Assembly: GCA_030674185.1 (NCBI GenBank)
Contig: JAPXFY010000026.1
Span: 56,063,252-56,127,251 of the forward strand
Source of the DNA: Monoplex corrugatus
Taxonomy: Eukaryota; Mollusca; Gastropoda; Littorinimorpha; Ranellidae
Direction: 5' to 3'
DNA length: 64,000 nt
A model generated the notes under the pieces. The model had not been told where the DNA came from. It was given only the letters and a program-made list of their open reading frames with translations, and made no database searches. Below are positions 58,637-64,000 of this stretch, piece by piece. The translations under genes were made by a program, and so were the position numbers. Each line of letters starts with the position of its first letter. The first letter of the stretch is position 1.

Positions 58637-59612
58637 GTGGGTCTTGTCTCTGTTATCGACTCTCAACTGTTTCTAGGTTTTCAATGAATTTATTTTGAAC
58701 AGTATGTGAATCAAAGTGACAACAAGCATTTAAACAAATAGAAACCAGGATAATTTACAACTGCTGAATGATTTCTTGTCAGTTACTTTTTTCCAGCTCA
58801 GTGAATGCAATCAGTTTGTCAGGGAAGTAATCTGATCTCTTGCTGTTGTCCTTAATCTGTTGAATTTAGTTTGTTATTGTTGTTGTTGTTGTAGTTGCTG
58901 TTGGTGCAACTTGCGACATTGAAATCTGTCCTGTTGGCTGCCCTTCTTAATGTTTCCATCGTTCTAGTGTTGTCAGCTTAGTGTTTGATAGGTCCACTGG
59001 CCTGTTGGCTGTCCATCTTAATGTTTCCATCATTCTGGTGTTGTCAGCTTAGTGTTTGATAGGTCCCTTCTACCACCCACTTCCCCATTTCAAGACCTTG
59101 CCAGTGCATAGTTTTGTGCTGGCTCAAGGAGTCTGCCAGTTAATTGCTGACAGAATTGGATGGAGTGCATATGAAATTCTCTTAGTGCAATGAATCTCTC
59201 TTGAGCAAACTGCAAACTCCTTTGTAGACTGGACAAAGGTCAGTCAGCTGAATATGTGTACATGTGTTGTTTAGTCAGTTGAATACATGTTTTGTTCTTT
59301 TTTCTTGTGTTTTGGTTTTTTAAGCCATTCTTTCTGCTCATTTCACCATCATCACCATCTCTCTCAGCTCTCTCACTCTTTGTCTCCCTCTTTCTCTCTG
59401 TCTCTCTTTCTCTTTGTCTCTCACTTATTTCTCTCTCTCTTTCTCTTTCTCATCCTCTTCCCTCTCTCTCTCTGAGTTTGTTTTGGCTTTTAACTGTCTA
59501 TGAGTGTTGTCTTTATGGGTTGTTTTTCTTTTCTTTTCTTTCTTGTCACAAACTACTTGTGAATTCATGATAACAGCTGACAACTGTGTCTGTGGTAATG
59601 GTGTCCAGTTAC
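58637..59612. other. Intron sequence with a 70-bp tandem duplication and SINE remnant
   Basis: Two copies of CTGTTGGCTGnCCnTCTTAA, TGTTTCCATC and GTGTTGTCAGCTTAGTGTTT lie at 58931-59068. CAAGACCTTGCCAGTGCATA (59090) resembles a SINE segment at 45495. A CT-rich tract lies at 59355-59475. Confidence 0.5.
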
Positions 59613-61650
59613 TGTCAGCCACACACAGTGACACTGTTCACACAGCACACAGACAGACAGCTCCTGTCAGCCACACACAGCAACACTGTTCACACAGCAC
59701 ACAGACAGCCAGCTCCTGTCAGGCAGACACAGTGACATTGTTCACACAGCACACAGACAGCCAGCTCCTGTCAGCCACACACAGTGACATTGTTCACATA
59801 GCACACAGACAGCCAGCTCCTGTCAGCCACACACAGCAACATTGTTCACACAGCACACAGACAGCCAGCTCCTGTCAGCCACACACAGCAACATTGTTCA
59901 CACAGCACACAGACAGCCAGCTCCTGTCAGCCACACACAGCAACATTGTTCACACAGCACACAGACAGCCAGCTCCTGTCAGCCACACACAGTGACATTG
60001 TTCACACAGCACACAGACAGCCAGCTCCTGTCAGCCACACACAGCAACATTGTTCACACAGCACACAGACAGCCAGCTCCTGTCAGCCACACACAGTGAC
60101 ATTGTTCACACAGCACACAGACAGCCAGCTCCTGTCAGCCACACACAGCAACATTGTTCACACAGCACACAGACAGCCAGCTCCTGTCAGCCACACACAG
60201 TGACATTGTTCACACAGCACACAGACAGCCAGCTCCTGTCAGCCACACACAGTGACATTGTTCACACAGCACACAGACAGCCAGCTCCTGTCAGCCACAC
60301 ACAGTGACACTGTTCACACAGCACACAGACAGCCAGCTCCTGTCAGCCACACACAGCAACATTGTTCACACAGCACACAGCCAGCTCTGTCAGCCCACAG
60401 TCACTGTCACACAGCACACAGACAAGCTCTGTTTACACACACGTGACATGTCACACAGCACCAGACAGCTCCTGTCAGCCACACACAGTGACATTGTTCA
60501 CACAGCACAGACAGCCAGCTCCTGTCAGCCACACACAGTGACATTGTTCACACAGCCACAGACAGCCAGCTCCTGTCAGCCACACACAGCAACATTGTTC
60601 ACACAGCACACAGACAGCCAGCTCCTGTCAGCCACACACAGTGACATTGTTCACACAGCACACAGACAGCCAGCTCCTGTCAGCCACACACAGTGACATT
60701 GTTCACACAGCACACAGACAGCCAGCTCCTGTCAGCCACACACAGCAACATTGTTCACACAGCACACAGACAGCCAGCTCCTGTCAGCCACACACAGTGA
60801 CATTGTTCACACAGCACACAGACAGACAGCTCCTGTCAGCCACACACAGCAACATTGTTCACACAGCACACAGACAGCCAGCTCCTGTCAGCCACACACA
60901 GTGACATTGTTCACACAGCACACAGACAGCCAGCTCCTGTCAGCCACACACAGCAACATTGTTCACACAGCACACAGACAGCCAGCTCCTGTCAGCCACA
61001 CACAGCAACACTGTTCACACAGCACACAGACAGACAGCTCCTGTCAGCCACACACAGTGACATTGTTCACACAGCACACAGACAGCCAGCTCCTGTCAGC
61101 CACACACAGTGACATTGTTCACACAGCACACAGACAGCCAGCTCCTGTCAGGCAGACACAGTGACATTGTTCACACAGCACACAGACAGCCAGCTCCTGT
61201 CAGCCACACACAGCAACATTGTTCACACAGCACACAGACAGCCAGCTCCTGTCAGCCACACACAGTGACATTGTTCACACAGCACACAGACAGCCAGCTC
61301 CTGTCAGCCACACACAGTGACATTGTTCACACAGCACACAGACAGCCAGCTCCTGTCAGCCACACACAGCAACATTGTTCACATAGCACACAGACAGCCA
61401 GCTCCTGTCAGCCACACACAGTGACATTGTTCACACAGCACACAGACAGCCAGCTCCTGTCAGCCACACACAGTGACATTGTTCACACAGCACACAGACA
61501 GCCAGCTCCTGTCAGCCACACACAGTGACATTGTTCACACAGCACACAGACAGACAGCTCCTGTCAGGCACACACAGTGACATTGTTCACACAGCACACA
61601 GACAGCCAGCTCCTGTCAGCCACACACAGTGACATTGTTCACATAGTGCA
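59613..61650. repeat. 52-bp satellite array, 2.0 kb
   Basis: About 39 units of ACACAGCACACAGACAGCCA, GCTCCTGTCAGCCACACACA and GTGACATTGTTC. Two main unit types differ at GTGACATTG versus CAACATTG. They alternate irregularly, sometimes two or three of a kind in a row. A scrambled stretch lies at 60375-60475. All plus frames are open over long distances because 52 is not a multiple of three and no unit has a stop; the resulting Thr/His/Gln/Ser-rich frames are not genes. Confidence 0.96.
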
Positions 61651-62492
61651 CAGCTACTTGCTGTCTGCTAGACATAACATGGCACTTGCCAAAGTAAAGG
61701 ATTTAGGTTTCTCATGGCTGAAGTAGAGAAAACTTAAATGGGTTTGTCATTGCACAAAGGAGGTGTAAAGCCCATTCACATTGCAGCACACATGGGTCAT
61801 ACCATAAGTACATTCAGTCATTGTACAAATTGATACAACAGCTTATAGAGTGATCTCTGAAGTACCGTGCCTATACTTGTGGCCTGAGTTATCAAGATCT
61901 GTTACAGCGGTTAGATAAGGATAGTAACAACTGTGGTCGATTTTTTAGATATCCCTGTCATCAACAAACTACTAGAGTGGTATACAGGTTCAGCTGCTTG
62001 GTTAAGCCTACCAGCAAATAAAAAACCTTATACATTCTGCATATCAAATCTATTTTCAGCTACTGGCCAGTGCAGCCACGTTCAGCATGAACCGGTTCTG
62101 CTAGCCGACATGATGTAGAAAAGAACTTGATACGCACAGCTTCCACCAGCTGACATGATGAGAGAGAGCTTAATGTGTGCAGCCATTGTCAGCTGATATT
62201 ATAGGAGAGAACTTAACATGCGCACTGCTAGGAGAGAACTTAATATGTGCAGCCAGCACCAGCTGACATGATAGAGAAAGACCTGATGTGTGCTTTAAGC
62301 ACCAGCCATTCACAGGCAACAGCTGCCATAAGCATTAGTGTGAAGGCAGCTGTAAATAGTCTGTAGTTATAGGGTTTGTTTGTCTGGTATTTCTATCCAC
62401 TGAAGTGAATTAGGATGGTTTTATGGATCAGTGTATTGAGAGTTTCATTTCGTGATTAATTAAATGAATGAAAAAAAAAAGTACCAGCATAC
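61651..62492. other. No gene seen; degenerate repeat at 62095-62300
   Basis: Four loose units of CAGCTGACATGATAGAGAGA followed by ACTTAATGTGTGCAGCCA. The open frame at 61933-62118 has no recognised domain. Confidence 0.5.
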
Positions 62493-64000
62493 GTCTGATC
62501 TGTAGCCCCTAGTAGCTACAGGGGTGGAGGGTTTTCTGATCTGTAGCCCCTGGTAGCTAAAGGATGGAGGGTTTTCTGATCTGTAGCCCCTGGTAGCTAA
62601 AGGGTGGAGAGTTTTCTGACTGGTAGCTCTTAGTAGCTAAAGGTTGGAGAATTTTCTGATCTGTAGCCCCTGGTAGCTAAAGGATGGAGGGTTTTCTGAT
62701 TTGTAGCCCCTGGTAGCTAAAGGATGGAGGGTTTTCTGATCTGTAGCCCCTTGTAGCTAAAGGTGTGAGGGTTTTCTGATCTGTAGCCCCTGGTAGCTAA
62801 AGGGTGGAGGGTTTTCTGATCTGTAGCCCCTGGTAGCTAAAGGGTGGAGGGTTTTCTGATCTGTAGCACACAAAGCTAAAGGGTGGAGGGTTTTCTGATC
62901 TGTAGCCCTTAGTAGCTAAAGGGTGGAGGGTTTTCTGATCTGTAGCCCTTTGTAGCTTAAGGGTGGAGGGTTTTCTGATCTGTAGCCCTTGGTGGATAAG
63001 GGTGGAGGATTTTCTTATCTGTAGCCCCTGGTAGCTAAAGGGTGGAGGGTTTTCTGATCTGTAGCCCGTAGTTGCTAAAGGGTGTAGGGTTTTCTGATCT
63101 GTAGCCCTTAGTAGCTAAAGGGTGGAGGGTTTTCTGATCTATAGCCCTTAGTAGCTAAAGGGTGGAGGGTTTTCTGATCAATAGCTCACAGTACCTAAAC
63201 GGTGGAGGGTTTTCTATCTGTAGCCCTTTGTAGCTAAAGGGTAGAGGGTATTCTCATCTGTAGCCCTTAGTAGCTAAAGGGTGGAGGGTTTTCTGATCAG
63301 TAGCTCACAGTACCTAAAGGGTGGAGGGTTTTGTAATATATAGCCCTTAGTAACTAAAGGGTGGAGGGTTTCCTGATCTGTAGCCCCTGGTAGCTAAAGG
63401 GTGGAGGGTTTTCTGATCTGTAGCCCCTGGTAGCTAAAGGGTGGAGGGTTTTCTGATCTGTAGCACACAAAGCTAAAGGGTGGAGGGTTTTCTGATCTGT
63501 AGCACACAAAGCTAAAGGGTGGAGGGTTTTCTGATCTGTAGCCCTTTGTAGCTTAAGGGTGGAGGGTTTTCTGATCTGTAGCCCTTGGTGGATAAGGGTG
63601 GAGGATTTTCTGATCTGTAGCCCCTGGTAGCTAAAGGGTGGAGGGTTTTCTGATCTGTAGCCCGTAGTTGCTAAAGGGTGGAGGGTTTTCTGATCTGTAG
63701 CCCTTAGTAGCTAAAGGGTGGAGGGTTTTCTGATCTATAGCCCTTAGTAGCTAAAGGGTGGAGGGTTTTCTGATCTGTAGCCCTTAGTAGCTAAAGGGTG
63801 GAGGGTTTTCTGATCTATAGCCCTTAGTAGCTAAAGGGTGGAGGGTTTTCTGATCAATAGCTCACAGTACCTAAACGGTGGAGGGTTTTCTATCTGTAGC
63901 CCTTTGTAGCTAAAGGGTAGAGGGTATTCTCATCTGTAGCCCTTAGTAGCTAAAGGGTGGAGGGTTTTCTGATCAGTAGCTCACAGTACCTAAAGGGTGG
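62493..64000. repeat. 40-bp satellite array with higher-order structure (continues past window)
   Basis: About 38 units of TCTGATCTGTAGCCCCTGGT + AGCTAAAGGGTGGAGGGTTT. Distinct variants (AGCACACAAAGC, CCTTGGTGGATAAG, CCCGTAGTTGCT, AGCTCACAGTACC, GGGTAGAGGGTATTC) occur in the same order at about 62860-63320 and again at about 63460-64000. This shows a higher-order duplication of roughly 600-680 bp. Confidence 0.95.

Noticed and set aside
59504..61528. Thr/His/Gln/Ser-rich open frames
   Set aside because: Produced by the stop-free 52-bp satellite; the same peptide appears in shifted frames.
61933..62118. Possible retrovirus-like or host exon (VINKLLEWYTGSAAW)
   Set aside because: No recognisable family motif and no convincing splice sites in phase with exon E.
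62493..64000. CRISPR-like array
   Set aside because: Direct tandem repeats without unique spacers, in a eukaryotic sequence; the same reasoning applies to the 28-, 52- and 70-bp arrays.

Overview
This is animal nuclear DNA: AT-rich, with spliced genes, long introns, and very dense transposons, SINE-like repeats, microsatellites and minisatellites. The best guess is a mollusc, probably a gastropod. That rests on the style of the SINE and LINE tails and on an endophilin-B-like gene; it is inference, not a database match. Nothing prokaryotic is present.

Two host genes are supported by exons with matching splice sites and reading phases. The first, on the minus strand, is an endophilin-B (SH3GLB) homologue: five exons between 28951 and 16492 encode the first 189 residues (N-terminal helix and most of the BAR domain). 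Its 3' exons were not found and probably lie left of the window. The second, on the plus strand, is an unrecognised gene with five phase-compatible exons (36198-36404, 36883-37027, 38461-38682, 40627-40729, 58542-58636). Its last visible intron is about 17.8 kb and is filled with repeats.

Mobile elements by region. 1-10 kb: five copies of one dispersed repeat, probably minus-strand retroelement 3' ends with an AATAAC-type tail, one carrying a 59-bp array. 11-16.4 kb: several elements flanked by TTAA (piggyBac type), one inside a 28-bp minisatellite. 19.7-24 kb: a decayed Mutator-like transposase gene interrupted by a complete piggyBac element with terminal repeats, TTAA duplications and a two-exon 602-residue transposase. 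24-28 kb and 31.9-35.7 kb: 5'-truncated LINEs, the latter apparently three retrotransposons nested in one another. 47.3-54.8 kb: a nearly full-length LINE with ORF1, endonuclease and reverse transcriptase, broken by stops and frameshifts.

The right part is dominated by tandem arrays: 72 bp (42.3 kb), 70 bp derived from a SINE (44.6 kb), 34 bp with all frames open (55.2-57.9 kb), 52 bp (59.6-61.65 kb) and 40 bp with higher-order structure (62.5 kb to the end). Many long open frames here are by-products of these arrays and are not annotated as genes.
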